Notes: generated by a model from the sequence alone, not told the origin. DNA of 10,502 nucleotides from JANOQP01 sp044227705 (GCA_044227705.1 JBGAWE010000166.1:1-10502); one strand, 5' to 3'; counted from the stretch's first letter, positions 1 to 7,241 are shown. Translations and numbers: made by a program.

Positions 1-1329
1 CGCTGCCGCTTCGTCGTCACTTCGCGCGAGCAGCCTCGCGGCTGGGAGCCAGTCGCCGTCGGGCCGGTGCGGGTGGACGAGGCTGTCGCGCTCTTTCGCC
101 GACTCGCCAAACTGCCCGACGGCGGCCCCGACGCGGCAAACCCTTCCGACGAGGAGGTAGCCGACTTGCTGAAAAAGCTGTTCCTCCACACCTTGTTGAT
201 AGAACTGGTCGCAAAAGCGGTGGCCAGCGGCGGCATCCCGTTTGCCCGCCTCCAAAAAATGGTGGCCGAGCAATCCTTCCACGCGGGCGAAATCAACGAG
301 GACTTTGCCCCCGACACCGACCACGCGGCCCTGTATCGAAAACAGCTCGACAACGCCAGCATCGAGCAGTACATCTGGGCCATCTTCGAGACCCTCGACC
401 AAGTGAAGGGCGCCGACCGCGATTTGCTGCGCGCCTTCACCCTCTTGCCGACGGCCACCGGTTTCACAAAGGGTTTTTTGAAAGAAAACCTGGCCGTCTT
501 CGACCTCAAAGACCTCCCCCGCTCGCTCTCCGCGCTGGCACAGCTCGGCTGGCTGCGGCGCGAGCAGGCCGGTATCGAGGAACCCACTTTTTCGCTGCAC
601 CCCCTCATCGCCGAAGTGGCGTTCGACAAGCTGGGAGTCGACATCAACTATGCCGACCCTTTTATCGACCATGTCCGGCGGTTGATTCATTATGATGAGC
701 ATGACCCATCGCACAACCTGTTTGAGAAAGACAAGTGCCGGCCCTATGCAGACCGGGTGGAAGAGCTGTTCCGCGACGGACAGAGCGCAAACCTTTCCAA
801 CCTCCTCGACAGGCTCGGTGAACTGGACAGTCAGTTCGGTCTTTATGCAAAAGCGGCCGAGCGCATGGAACGCTCGCTCAATATGGACATGGAGCTTCAC
901 GGCCCCGACCACCCGACCGTGGCGGTTCGCCAGTCGAACTTGGCGAATGTGTACGGGGATTTGGGCCGCCACGCGGAAGCGGCGAGCTTGTTGGAAACGG
1001 CGCTGGCCAGCGACTTGAAGAACTTTGGCCCCGACCACCCGACCGTGGCGGTTAGCCAGTCGAACTTGGCGAATGTGTACGGGGATTTGGGCCGCCACGC
1101 GGAAGCGGAGAGCTTGTTGGAAACGGCGCTGGCCAGCGCCTTGAAGAACTTTGGCCCCAATCACCCGGAGGTGGCCGTTCGCCAGAACAACCTCGCCTTT
1201 GTCTATGCGAACACCGGCCGAATGGAGAAGGCCCGGCCGCTGTGGCAGGCAGCCTACGAGAACTACCTGCGAAACTTCGGGCCGGAGCACCCGCGCACCA
1301 TATTTTTCAAACAAATGACGGAGCGGTAG
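1..1329 (+). CDS. STAND (NB-ARC) NTPase with C-terminal TPR repeats, 5' end missing
   Basis: The frame is open from base 1, so the gene begins left of the window and 442 codons plus the stop are visible. The first residues (RFVVTSRE, then VAVGPVRVDEAVALF) match the end of an NB-ARC/STAND ATPase core: the sensor strand 'TSRE' and the 'L..L...EA..LF' segment that follows it. Next comes a helical and winged-helix region ending in FSLHPLIAEVAFDKL, like the 'HPLvqevar' element of NB-ARC-TPR proteins. From about base 858 there are kinesin-light-chain-like TPR units of 42 residues, each beginning G-P-(D/N/E)-H-P. Walker A and Walker B would lie upstream and cannot be checked. Members of this family are signal-transducing switches that oligomerise on sensing a ligand through their repeats; many act in bacterial immunity or programmed cell death. 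The next gene on the same strand carries an EAD-like domain, which supports a conflict-system role (inference). The GTG at 67 is internal and not the true start. Confidence 0.85.
   Translation, partial: RCRFVVTSREQPRGWEPVAVGPVRVDEAVALFRRLAKLPDGGPDAANPSDEEVADLLKKLFLHTLLIELVAKAVASGGIPFARLQKMVAEQSFHAGEINEDFAPDTDHAALYRKQLDNASIEQYIWAIFETLDQVKGADRDLLRAFTLLPTATGFTKGFLKENLAVFDLKDLPRSLSALAQLGWLRREQAGIEEPTFSLHPLIAEVAFDKLGVDINYADPFIDHVRRLIHYDEHDPSHNLFEKDKCRPYADRVEELFRDGQSANLSNLLDRLGELDSQFGLYAKAAERMERSLNMDMELHGPDHPTVAVRQSNLANVYGDLGRHAEAASLLETALASDLKNFGPDHPTVAVSQSNLANVYGDLGRHAEAESLLETALASALKNFGPNHPEVAVRQNNLAFVYANTGRMEKARPLWQAAYENYLRNFGPEHPRTIFFKQMTER
901..1278 (+). repeat. Tandem 126-bp TPR-coding repeats (three units)
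   Basis: Three in-frame units of exactly 126 bp (42 codons) start at 901, 1027 and 1153; a fourth, partial unit begins at 1279. Units 1 and 2 differ at only 3 of 126 bases by direct comparison, and each difference changes the amino acid (R to S, A to E, D to A). Unit 3 is more diverged (for example GPNHPEVAVRQNNLAFVYANTG). The pattern indicates a recent in-frame duplication inside the ligand-sensing end of the STAND protein. It is a protein-coding repeat, not a CRISPR, because there are no spacers. Confidence 0.95.
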
Positions 1330-1332
1330 CCG

Positions 1333-1430
1333 ATGCGTGGCGGTTGCATGGGCATGAAACCGGTTGATTTTTCATCAAAACAAGGGCGCGGATTCGCGTG
1401 GATGCCAATCTCGCTGCCCATCAAACGCAT
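1333..1430 (+). other. Nested inverted repeats in the gap before the EAD11 gene
   Basis: Between the STAND gene stop and the chosen ATG at 1437 there are nested complementary arms. ATGCGT (1333-1338) pairs with ACGCAT (1425-1430), and inside it ATGGGCA (1348-1354) pairs with TGCCCAT (1415-1421). Two small hairpins lie within: TTGAT/ATCAA (1364-1368 with 1374-1378) and CGCG-GATT-CGCG (1387-1398). Together they could fold into a multibranch RNA leader. The arms are short, so chance is a real alternative, and no known riboswitch class was recognised. Confidence 0.25.
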
Positions 1431-1436
1431 AGACCT

Positions 1437-2228
1437 ATGATGGACATGGCAGCAGCGGGGAAATTCATCCTCGACACGATTCTCGAAAAGAAAGAAGTGA
1501 AGGGCTTCGGCAACGAATGGTTCAGCGCGGCCTTCGATTGGGTGAAATCGTGGTTTTTGAAACCGGAAGACGCCAAAACGACGGAGCGGCTGACCAACCC
1601 GGCAAAATCGGAGGAGTACAAAGCGGACATCATCGCCGACAAACTGGAGGAACTGAAGGACAACCCGGAGTTCATGAAAGAACTGGCGGTGAAGCTCGGC
1701 GAGCTGGAGACGCAGCGGGCCAAGCGGGTGATGTCCATCAAGAACGTGAACATGGAAGTCGACGGCAATTTCCATCAAGGCGACAACGGACTCGCGCCCA
1801 GCAGCGATGTGGACAACATCAAGATGATAGAGGGCGGCACCATCAAGGTAGGGGGCAACTTCCAGCAGGGCGACAACTACCAACAGGCCCAGACCATCGT
1901 CAACTACCATGTTCAGGGCGCAGCGCCGCAGCCCGGAACCGCGCCACTACCGCCCCTGACTGTGAAGACAAAGCTCCCGGCGGCTGCCTATCAGCAAATC
2001 GCTGCCCTCATCGGCAACGGAAGCACGGAAAACGGGCTTGCGTTCCTGCAAAGCCAGCTTCTGCCCGACGACTACGACGTGCGGGCGCAGGTGACGCAGT
2101 TGCAAAACCGCGTGAGCAAGGTCGAGCGCAACGAACGGATGGGCACCATCAGCCACTCGGACGCCAGAACCGACCGCAACCAGATAACGGCTGCGCTGCT
2201 GGAGCTTGTAAACTTATTGCGGGGCTGA
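1437..2228 (+). CDS. EAD11-like effector-associated domain protein (conflict-system adaptor)
   Basis: A protein of 263 residues in three parts. Residues 1-95 are charged and helical (NEWFSAAFDWVKSWFLKPED, then Lys/Glu-rich helices). Residues 101-147 hold two beta-strand-like units, each ending GNF(H/Q)QGDN. A Gln/Pro-rich linker leads to a C-terminal helical domain (about 182-263) with the pattern IAALIGNG..ENGLAFL, then QLQNRVSKVERNERMGTISHSD, then RN.I..ALLELVN. That order (short helix, 'L..R...ler..r.G.Is..ea...rN.i..aLl.l') resembles effector-associated domain 11, a death-like adaptor domain from STAND-NTPase conflict systems; the assignment is by eye. A homotypic EAD11 in the upstream NTPase or elsewhere in the genome would be the expected partner. 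The start is set at the ATG pair 1437/1440; an in-frame GTG at 1398 would add 13 residues but is less likely. The STAND gene ends 107 bases upstream on the same strand, so co-transcription is possible. Confidence 0.7.
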   Translation: MMDMAAAGKFILDTILEKKEVKGFGNEWFSAAFDWVKSWFLKPEDAKTTERLTNPAKSEEYKADIIADKLEELKDNPEFMKELAVKLGELETQRAKRVMSIKNVNMEVDGNFHQGDNGLAPSSDVDNIKMIEGGTIKVGGNFQQGDNYQQAQTIVNYHVQGAAPQPGTAPLPPLTVKTKLPAAAYQQIAALIGNGSTENGLAFLQSQLLPDDYDVRAQVTQLQNRVSKVERNERMGTISHSDARTDRNQITAALLELVNLLRG

Positions 2229-2315
2229 AAGCGCATCGATAAAACATAGGGCCAAGTACCCCATAGGCGGCCATCGAGAAATTGCCCGCCGTTGTCAAAC
2301 CCGTTCGAGGGCCTG

Positions 2316-2329
2316 CGCCAAGTTTGGCG
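2316..2329 (+). promoter_or_regulatory. Palindrome overlapping a possible -7 element, upstream of the MbnP-like gene
   Basis: CGCCAA-GT-TTGGCG is a perfect 6+6 inverted repeat 68 bases before the MbnP-like start. The overlapping CAAGTTTG (2319-2326) matches the Bacteroidota -7 consensus TAnnTTTG except for the first base. No well-spaced -33 TTG was found, so this is a weak candidate for an operator/promoter controlling the MbnP/MbnH operon. The rest of the gap 2229-2397 shows no gene and no convincing terminator. Confidence 0.22.
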
Positions 2330-2397
2330 AAATCCGTTTCTTCACCGCTGAACCGCCCCGAGCCGCCGCCGTTTTCCAACAATTCAACCGCTTTTTC

Positions 2398-3369
2398 ATG
2401 AAAAGAACTTTCCTCTCCCTTTGCCTCCTCGCCGTGCTGGCCTCGGCCGCGACGGCGCAGACGGAGGTCGTGCTGCACCTCGCGCCGAAGCTCGGCCCGG
2501 CCGGTTTCCAGCTCGGACAGGTTTTCGACCACCCGACGAGCGGCTACCCGGTTACCTACACCCGATTTGAGTACTACATCTCCGAAATCAAGGTCGTGCA
2601 CGACGGCGGACAGGTCGCAGAGGCGGCGGGGGTTCACCTGCTCGTCCGCCCGGCGCTGGCGTCGGAGTACAATCTCGGCCAAATGGCGGGTGTCGTGAAC
2701 GTGGAGGCCGTCACCTTCTCCGTCGGCGTCGAGGAAAAGGCCAACCACAGCGACCCGACCATCTACGCGCCAGACGACCCGCTCGCGCCGCAGAACCCCG
2801 AGATGCAATGGGGATGGGCAGCAGGTTACCGCTTTGCCGCCATTGAGGGCGACGCGGGCACCGACCCGCTGCACTTCGAAATCCACACCCTCGGCGACCA
2901 GAACTATCACTCGCAAACCATCGCCACCAGTGCCGAGCAGGTCGCGCCCGGCAAGCTCGTCATCCATCTCAACGCCGACTACGCCCGGGCCATCGAAAAT
3001 CTCAAGGTCTCGACCGGCATCCTCCAGCACGGCACCTCGGGCAACGCGGCGACGCTCATAGAGAACTTCCAGAAGCTCGTCTTCACCGCCGCCACGCCTG
3101 CGGCCGTCGTCAGCCCCGGCTTTGACGGGGCGTTCTCCGTCTCGCCCAACCCGGTCACTGGCGGCGAGGCGCGGGCGGAGTACGTCCTGCCGACGGGCGG
3201 CGGCTACGAGGTCGTGGTCTCGGATTTGGCGGGGCGCGTTGTCAGCCGCCGGGATGCCGTCGGCCAGTCGGTTCTGTTGGAAAAAACGCCGTCGGAGGGG
3301 GTCTTCATCGTGCGGCTGCTGCGCGACGGGAAGCCATTGGCCGCGCAAAAACTGGTTGTTCTCAACTGA
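2398..3369 (+). CDS. MbnP-like copper-associated protein with T9SS sorting domain
   Basis: A protein of 323 residues with a Sec signal peptide (MKRTFLSLCLLAVLASAATA, cleavage near residue 20). The body matches the MbnP-like family: RFEYYISEIKV (about 57-66), then M-Q-W-G-W-AAGYRF (136-146) followed by an acidic 'EG', then a HFEIHTLG segment (159-166) resembling the family's 'f..HlG'. In methanotroph MbnP a tryptophan is oxidised to kynurenine by the partner MbnH and the protein binds copper; the W138/W140 pair is the likely equivalent site here (inference). Residues about 243-323 are a T9SS type A sorting domain, with SVSPNP, V.DLAGR, G-V-F-I-V-R-L and a final KLVVLN, so the protein is predicted to be exported and released or surface-anchored. 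The diheme peroxidase-like gene follows 6 bases after the stop, the usual MbnP-MbnH order. Identification is good; copper use in this organism is inferred. Confidence 0.88.
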   Translation: MKRTFLSLCLLAVLASAATAQTEVVLHLAPKLGPAGFQLGQVFDHPTSGYPVTYTRFEYYISEIKVVHDGGQVAEAAGVHLLVRPALASEYNLGQMAGVVNVEAVTFSVGVEEKANHSDPTIYAPDDPLAPQNPEMQWGWAAGYRFAAIEGDAGTDPLHFEIHTLGDQNYHSQTIATSAEQVAPGKLVIHLNADYARAIENLKVSTGILQHGTSGNAATLIENFQKLVFTAATPAAVVSPGFDGAFSVSPNPVTGGEARAEYVLPTGGGYEVVVSDLAGRVVSRRDAVGQSVLLEKTPSEGVFIVRLLRDGKPLAAQKLVVLN

Positions 3370-3375
3370 TTTTTA

Positions 3376-4392
3376 ATGAAAAGGGGGCTTTTCATCGCGC
3401 TTGGGCTGCTCTTCCTCCTTGCCTGCCGGAAGGAAGGGCAGCCAGCGCCGCCCCCTTTGCCGGAGCCGCTGCTGGTCGTACCGCCCGGCTTTCCAGTGCC
3501 CGTTTTTCCCGCCGACAACGAGCTGACCGCCGCCCGCTTCGCGCTGGGCAAGAAGCTTTTTTACGAAAAGGCCCTCTCCCGCGACAGCTCCATCTCCTGC
3601 ACCTCGTGCCACGATGCGGGCCATGCTTTCAGCGACTCGGTGGCTCTTTCGCCGGGCGCGGGCGGCGCGGCGGGCAAGCGCAACGCCCCGACTTTGGCCA
3701 ACGTCGCCTACCAACCCTATTTCACCCGCGAGGGCGGCGTGCCGACGCTCGAGATGCAGATACTCGTCCCGATCCAGGAGCACAACGAGTTTGATTTCAA
3801 CATCCTCCTGATAGCCGACCGGCTGAAAACGGACACCTCTTATGTCCGAATGAGCCGCGAGGCCTACGGCCGCGACCCGGATTTCTACATCATCACGCGG
3901 GGCATCGGCTGCTTTGAGCGGACCCTCATCTCGGGCGGCAGCCGGTTCGACGAGTTCTTTTTTTCGGGCAAAAAGGACGCGTTATCGGCTGCCGAGGAGC
4001 GCGGTCGGGCCTTGTTCTTTTCCGAAAAAGCAAGCTGCTCGAACTGCCACTCGGGTTTCAACTTCACCAACTACGCCTTCGAGAACAACGGCCTTTACGA
4101 GAACTACCCCGACCCCGGCCGCTTCCGCCTGACGGAGGACTCGATGGACATCGCCCGCTTCAAGGTGCCGACGCTGCGAAACGTTGGGCTGACGGCGCCC
4201 TTCATGCACGACGGCTCGCTCGCCACGCTCGAACAGGTCGTCGAGCACTACAACTCGGGCGGCAGGGCACACCCGCACCGCAGCCCGCTCGTACGGCCGC
4301 TGGGTTTGACGGCGGGGGAGCGCGCCGACCTCGTGGCCTTTTTGCGGAGCTTAACGGACGAGAAATTTGCTCGCAACCTAAAGTTTCGTTGA
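3376..4392 (+). CDS. MbnH-like diheme cytochrome c peroxidase family lipoprotein
   Basis: A protein of 338 residues. The N-terminus is a lipoprotein signal with lipobox L-L-A-C (Cys17), followed by R-K-E, which partly resembles the Bacteroidota lipoprotein export signal (Lys then acidic), so it may face the cell surface. Two c-type heme sites are present, C75-x-x-C78-H79 and C221-x-x-C224-H225, with a candidate distal ligand M277 in PFMHDGSL. RNAPTLANVAY and a C-terminal L-T-x-x-E-R-x-D-L-V-A-F-L-R-S-L segment are standard for the CcpA/MauG/MbnH superfamily. Where the family usually has F-W-D-G-R or W-D-G-G after the first heme, this protein reads FTREGG (116-121), and it lacks a Trp just before RNAPT where classical CcpA peroxidases carry one. 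It follows the MbnP-like gene by 6 bases and probably oxidises that partner rather than acting as a general peroxidase (inference). A generic cytochrome c peroxidase is the alternative. Confidence 0.9.
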   Translation: MKRGLFIALGLLFLLACRKEGQPAPPPLPEPLLVVPPGFPVPVFPADNELTAARFALGKKLFYEKALSRDSSISCTSCHDAGHAFSDSVALSPGAGGAAGKRNAPTLANVAYQPYFTREGGVPTLEMQILVPIQEHNEFDFNILLIADRLKTDTSYVRMSREAYGRDPDFYIITRGIGCFERTLISGGSRFDEFFFSGKKDALSAAEERGRALFFSEKASCSNCHSGFNFTNYAFENNGLYENYPDPGRFRLTEDSMDIARFKVPTLRNVGLTAPFMHDGSLATLEQVVEHYNSGGRAHPHRSPLVRPLGLTAGERADLVAFLRSLTDEKFARNLKFR

Positions 4393-4534
4393 GCGCATCT
4401 GTTGTTTTTCGCCTTGCACAAAGTTTGCAATCCCCAATCCGCACCAACCTTTTGCGCGTAGTTGATGTTACCTGCGGCCGCCCGTCGGGCATTCCCGTCG
4501 GACGCTGCATCCATGCCGTGCTGCAATAAATCGC

Positions 4535-4542
4535 CATTTTTG
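4535..4542 (+). promoter_or_regulatory. Possible -7 element before the DUF5686 gene
   Basis: CATTTTTG matches the Bacteroidota -7 consensus TAnnTTTG at all fixed positions but the first, and lies 28 bases before the ATG at 4571. No clear -33 TTG stands at the usual distance, so support is weak. The remainder of the 178-base gap 4393-4570 shows no other recognisable element and no hairpin terminator after the MbnH-like gene. Confidence 0.2.
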
Positions 4543-4570
4543 AACAACCTTTGCACCGACCCAGCCCGTT

Positions 4571-7162
4571 ATGCTGACCAAACATTCCACGCCAATGGCT
4601 ATTGAAAAACAAACGAAGAGCCTGTTGACGGCCCTTTTTGTCCTGTTGTTCCAAACATTGTTCGCACAGACGCCCATCACCACCCGGATCATCTCGGGCA
4701 AGGTCACCGACGCGTCGAACGGCGAGCCGGTGCCGTTCGCCACGGTCGGCTCCACGCTTCTGAACATCGGGGCGAACACCGACCTGAACGGCCTCTACGA
4801 AATCAAGGTCAAGAAGCGCGTAACCGAACTTCGCTTCGCCTCTATCGGCTACGATACGCAAGTGGTGCAGGTCAACTTCGACTCGGCGCGCATGACCATC
4901 AACGTCGCCCTCCAGCCGCTGACAGGGCAGATCAAGGAGGTCGTCGTCAAGTCCGGCCGCTATCGCAACAAGAACAACCCGGCCGTCGAGCTGATCCGCC
5001 ACGTCATCGACAACCGCGACCGCAACCGCGTCGAGAAGTTCGGCACCTTCCACGAGGAGCAGTACGAGAAGACCTTGATGGGCTTGTCGAACCTGTCGGA
5101 GAAGTACCGCGACAAGCGGGTCTTGAAGAGCTGGAAGTTCGCGCTCGACAACGTCGACACCACCTTGATGTCGGGCGTGGGGGTCACGCCGGTCTATTTG
5201 CAGGAAAGCCTCTCGGATTTTTACAGCCGACGGGAGCCGAAGGGAAAGAAGACTTTGGTAAAAGCTCAGAAGACCGTCAAGTTCCCGATGATGGACGACG
5301 GCGGCATCGACCTCTACCTTAAGCAGCTCTATCAAGAGATCGACCTGTACGACAACGCGGTCGTCATCCTCACCAACGACTTCATCAGCCCCATCGCCAA
5401 CGGGGCACCGCTGCTTTACCGCTATTACCCGGCGGACACGACCATCGTGCAGGGGTCGAAAATCGTGCGGCTCCAGTTCTTCCCGCGCAACAAGATGGAC
5501 ATGCTCCTGCAGGGCGACCTCTACATCGCGCTCGACAGCACCTATCCCGTCACCCGTTGCGTGTTCACGGTTAACCCCAAAATCAGCCTGAACTGGGTGA
5601 AGAACATGGAGCTGGAACAGAAATTTTCCAAAACCAAAGAGGGCAAGTGGGTCCTTTCGGAGGAGGAATACCGCATGGACTTCGGCTTCTCGAAAAAGGG
5701 GATGGGCCTGTTCGGCGAGCGGCTCGTCTCGCACCGCAACCCGTCGGTCGACATCAAAGTGCCGGACTCGCTCTTCGCCGAGCAGTTCGAACAACGCAAA
5801 TTGCTGGCCGGGGCCGAGGAAAAGAGCGACACTTTTTGGAACAACAACCGCCACGTCGCACTGACGCAGGTCGAGGCGGCGACCTACAAAAACATCGACT
5901 CGCTACAGAACACGCCCTTGTTCAAGAAGGTGACGGACATCATCTACATCGCCGTCATCGGCCACTACCGGCCCACGCCGGGCATCGAAATAGGGCGGAT
6001 AAACACTTTTTACGCATGGAACCCGGTGGAGGGCAACCGCTTCAAGTTCGGCGGGCGGACGCGGCCCGAGTTCTGGCGGCGCGGCAACTTCGAGGGCTTC
6101 GTGGCCTACGGGACGAACGACAAGAAATGGAAATGGGGCGTCGGCGGGGTCTTCAGCCTCGACAGACGGAAGCCATACAACTCTTTCCCGCAGAACATCA
6201 TCCGAGTCAACTATCAGGAGGATTTGCGAACGCCGGGGACGGACCCGACGGTCTTCGTCCCAACGGGCATCGCCTCCTCCATCGTGCGGGGAACGAACGA
6301 TAAGTTCTTCATGATGAAGCGCCTCGCCATCCAGTGGGAGAAGGAGTACCGGACGAAGTTCTCCTTCCTCCTCGGCGTCGACCGGCGGGAAATCACGCCG
6401 CTGGGCAGCCTCAAGTTCATCCCGACGGACGACAAACTCGTGGAAAACGCGCCCGTCATCTCGACAAAACCGTGGATTCAACTCCGCTACGCGCCGGGCG
6501 AGGAGTTCTACACGACGAAGAACGGCTGGCGGCAGCGCATCCGCTTCAACGCCATCTGGACGCTGCGCTACGGGCGCGGGGTCGACAACTTCCTGGGCGG
6601 CCAGTGGAAGTACGACGAAGTCATGTTCAGCCTCTACAAGTTCACCCGCACGCCGCCGCTGGGCTACAACTACCTCTACGTCGAGGGCGGCGGCGTGAAC
6701 GGCCGCGTACCCTACCCGCTGCTGACCATCCACAAGGCAAACCAGTCGTTTTTGTACAAATACCAGTACTATTCGATGATGAACTTCATGGAATTCGCCT
6801 CCGACCGCTATGTCGGGGTAAACATGGAGCAGGCTTTCTACGGGTTCTTTTTTAACAAAATCCCGCTGATCCGCCGCCTGAAATGGCGCGAGCTGGCGAC
6901 GGTCAAGGTCATCTATGGCCAGCTCTCGAAGACCAACAAGCCTGAGGCAGGCAAGGGCATCTACGAGCTGCCCCGCTATGAGGACGGCCGGGCGCTTACC
7001 TACACTTTCGATGAAAAGCGGACGCCTTACGTCGAGGGGAGTATCGGCATCGGGAACATCTTCCACATCATCCGCGTCGACTTCGTCCGGCGGTTCACCT
7101 ATTTGAACTTGCCGCAGACCTCGAAGTATGGGATTCGCGTCTCCGGAAAGCTCGAATTCTAA
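4571..7162 (+). CDS. DUF5686 and carboxypeptidase-regulatory-like domain outer-membrane protein
   Basis: A protein of 863 residues, the usual size for this Bacteroidota family. A signal peptide ends at about residue 33 (LLTALFVLLFQTLFAQ). Residues about 39-126 form a CarboxypepD_reg-like beta sandwich: IISGKVTDASNGEPVPFATV, then T-D-L-N-G-L-Y-E-I, then LRFASIGYDTQ. The rest is DUF5686, opening with GRYRNKNNPAVELIRHVIDNRDRNR, and runs through alternating aromatic and polar strands typical of an outer-membrane beta barrel to the terminal phenylalanine of GKLEF, a barrel-insertion type C-terminus. The molecular function of DUF5686 proteins is not established, and no substrate can be inferred here. 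The ATG at 4571 is taken as the start, but the ATG at 4595 (MAIEKQTKSLL) gives a more normal signal peptide and is an equal candidate. It stands alone between the MbnP/MbnH operon and inositol-phosphate synthase, all on the same strand. Confidence 0.9.
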   Translation: MLTKHSTPMAIEKQTKSLLTALFVLLFQTLFAQTPITTRIISGKVTDASNGEPVPFATVGSTLLNIGANTDLNGLYEIKVKKRVTELRFASIGYDTQVVQVNFDSARMTINVALQPLTGQIKEVVVKSGRYRNKNNPAVELIRHVIDNRDRNRVEKFGTFHEEQYEKTLMGLSNLSEKYRDKRVLKSWKFALDNVDTTLMSGVGVTPVYLQESLSDFYSRREPKGKKTLVKAQKTVKFPMMDDGGIDLYLKQLYQEIDLYDNAVVILTNDFISPIANGAPLLYRYYPADTTIVQGSKIVRLQFFPRNKMDMLLQGDLYIALDSTYPVTRCVFTVNPKISLNWVKNMELEQKFSKTKEGKWVLSEEEYRMDFGFSKKGMGLFGERLVSHRNPSVDIKVPDSLFAEQFEQRKLLAGAEEKSDTFWNNNRHVALTQVEAATYKNIDSLQNTPLFKKVTDIIYIAVIGHYRPTPGIEIGRINTFYAWNPVEGNRFKFGGRTRPEFWRRGNFEGFVAYGTNDKKWKWGVGGVFSLDRRKPYNSFPQNIIRVNYQEDLRTPGTDPTVFVPTGIASSIVRGTNDKFFMMKRLAIQWEKEYRTKFSFLLGVDRREITPLGSLKFIPTDDKLVENAPVISTKPWIQLRYAPGEEFYTTKNGWRQRIRFNAIWTLRYGRGVDNFLGGQWKYDEVMFSLYKFTRTPPLGYNYLYVEGGGVNGRVPYPLLTIHKANQSFLYKYQYYSMMNFMEFASDRYVGVNMEQAFYGFFFNKIPLIRRLKWRELATVKVIYGQLSKTNKPEAGKGIYELPRYEDGRALTYTFDEKRTPYVEGSIGIGNIFHIIRVDFVRRFTYLNLPQTSKYGIRVSGKLEF

Positions 7163-7164
7163 AT

Positions 7165-7241
7165 TCTGACGACCGACGACACACGGCCAACGAAGGCGGG
7201 ACAAGCCGTCCGACGTAAGTCGTTGGTCGTAAGCCGTAATT
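7165..7241. repeat. Inverted array of degenerate heptamers (CGTnnGn)
   Basis: Five head-to-tail heptamers lie at 7207-7241: CGTCCGA, CGTAAGT, CGTTGGT, CGTAAGC, CGTAATT. Three heptamers of the same kind occur on the opposite strand at 7165-7185 (CGTGTGT, CGTCGGT, CGTCAGA). The two arms can pair: 7169-7180 with 7219-7230 gives 12 consecutive pairs including one G-U, around a loop of 38 bases. The element starts 2 bases after the DUF5686 stop and ends 56 bases before inositol-phosphate synthase. It could be a short intergenic repeat element, an mRNA structure, or part of the promoter region; TAATTTTT at 7237 weakly resembles a -7 box. Confidence 0.55.

Noticed and set aside
897..1160. Minus-strand open frame that looks internally repetitive
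   Set aside because: The repetition is the antisense of the duplicated TPR units, not an independent repeat protein.
901..1278. Regular repeats considered as a CRISPR-like array
   Set aside because: Units are 126 bp, contiguous, in frame and without spacers; they encode TPRs.
1398..1436. GTG start 13 codons upstream for the EAD11-like protein
   Set aside because: The leader residues add no recognisable structure, the GTG lies inside a small hairpin, and tandem ATG codons at 1437/1440 are a better start.
2149..3348. Minus-strand open frame of 399 codons opposite the MbnP-like gene
   Set aside because: Low-complexity Arg/Gly/Val translation, while the plus strand has a signal peptide, MbnP motifs and a sorting domain.
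4202..5854. Long minus-strand open frame of 550 codons opposite the 3' end of the MbnH-like gene and the DUF5686 gene
   Set aside because: It is antisense to two well-identified proteins, is rich in Val/Arg/Asp/Leu without domain structure, and arises from the GC-rich codon bias of the true genes.
5903..7204. Minus-strand open frame of 433 codons opposite the DUF5686 gene
   Set aside because: Mirror of a conserved outer-membrane protein; no recognisable motif in the antisense reading.
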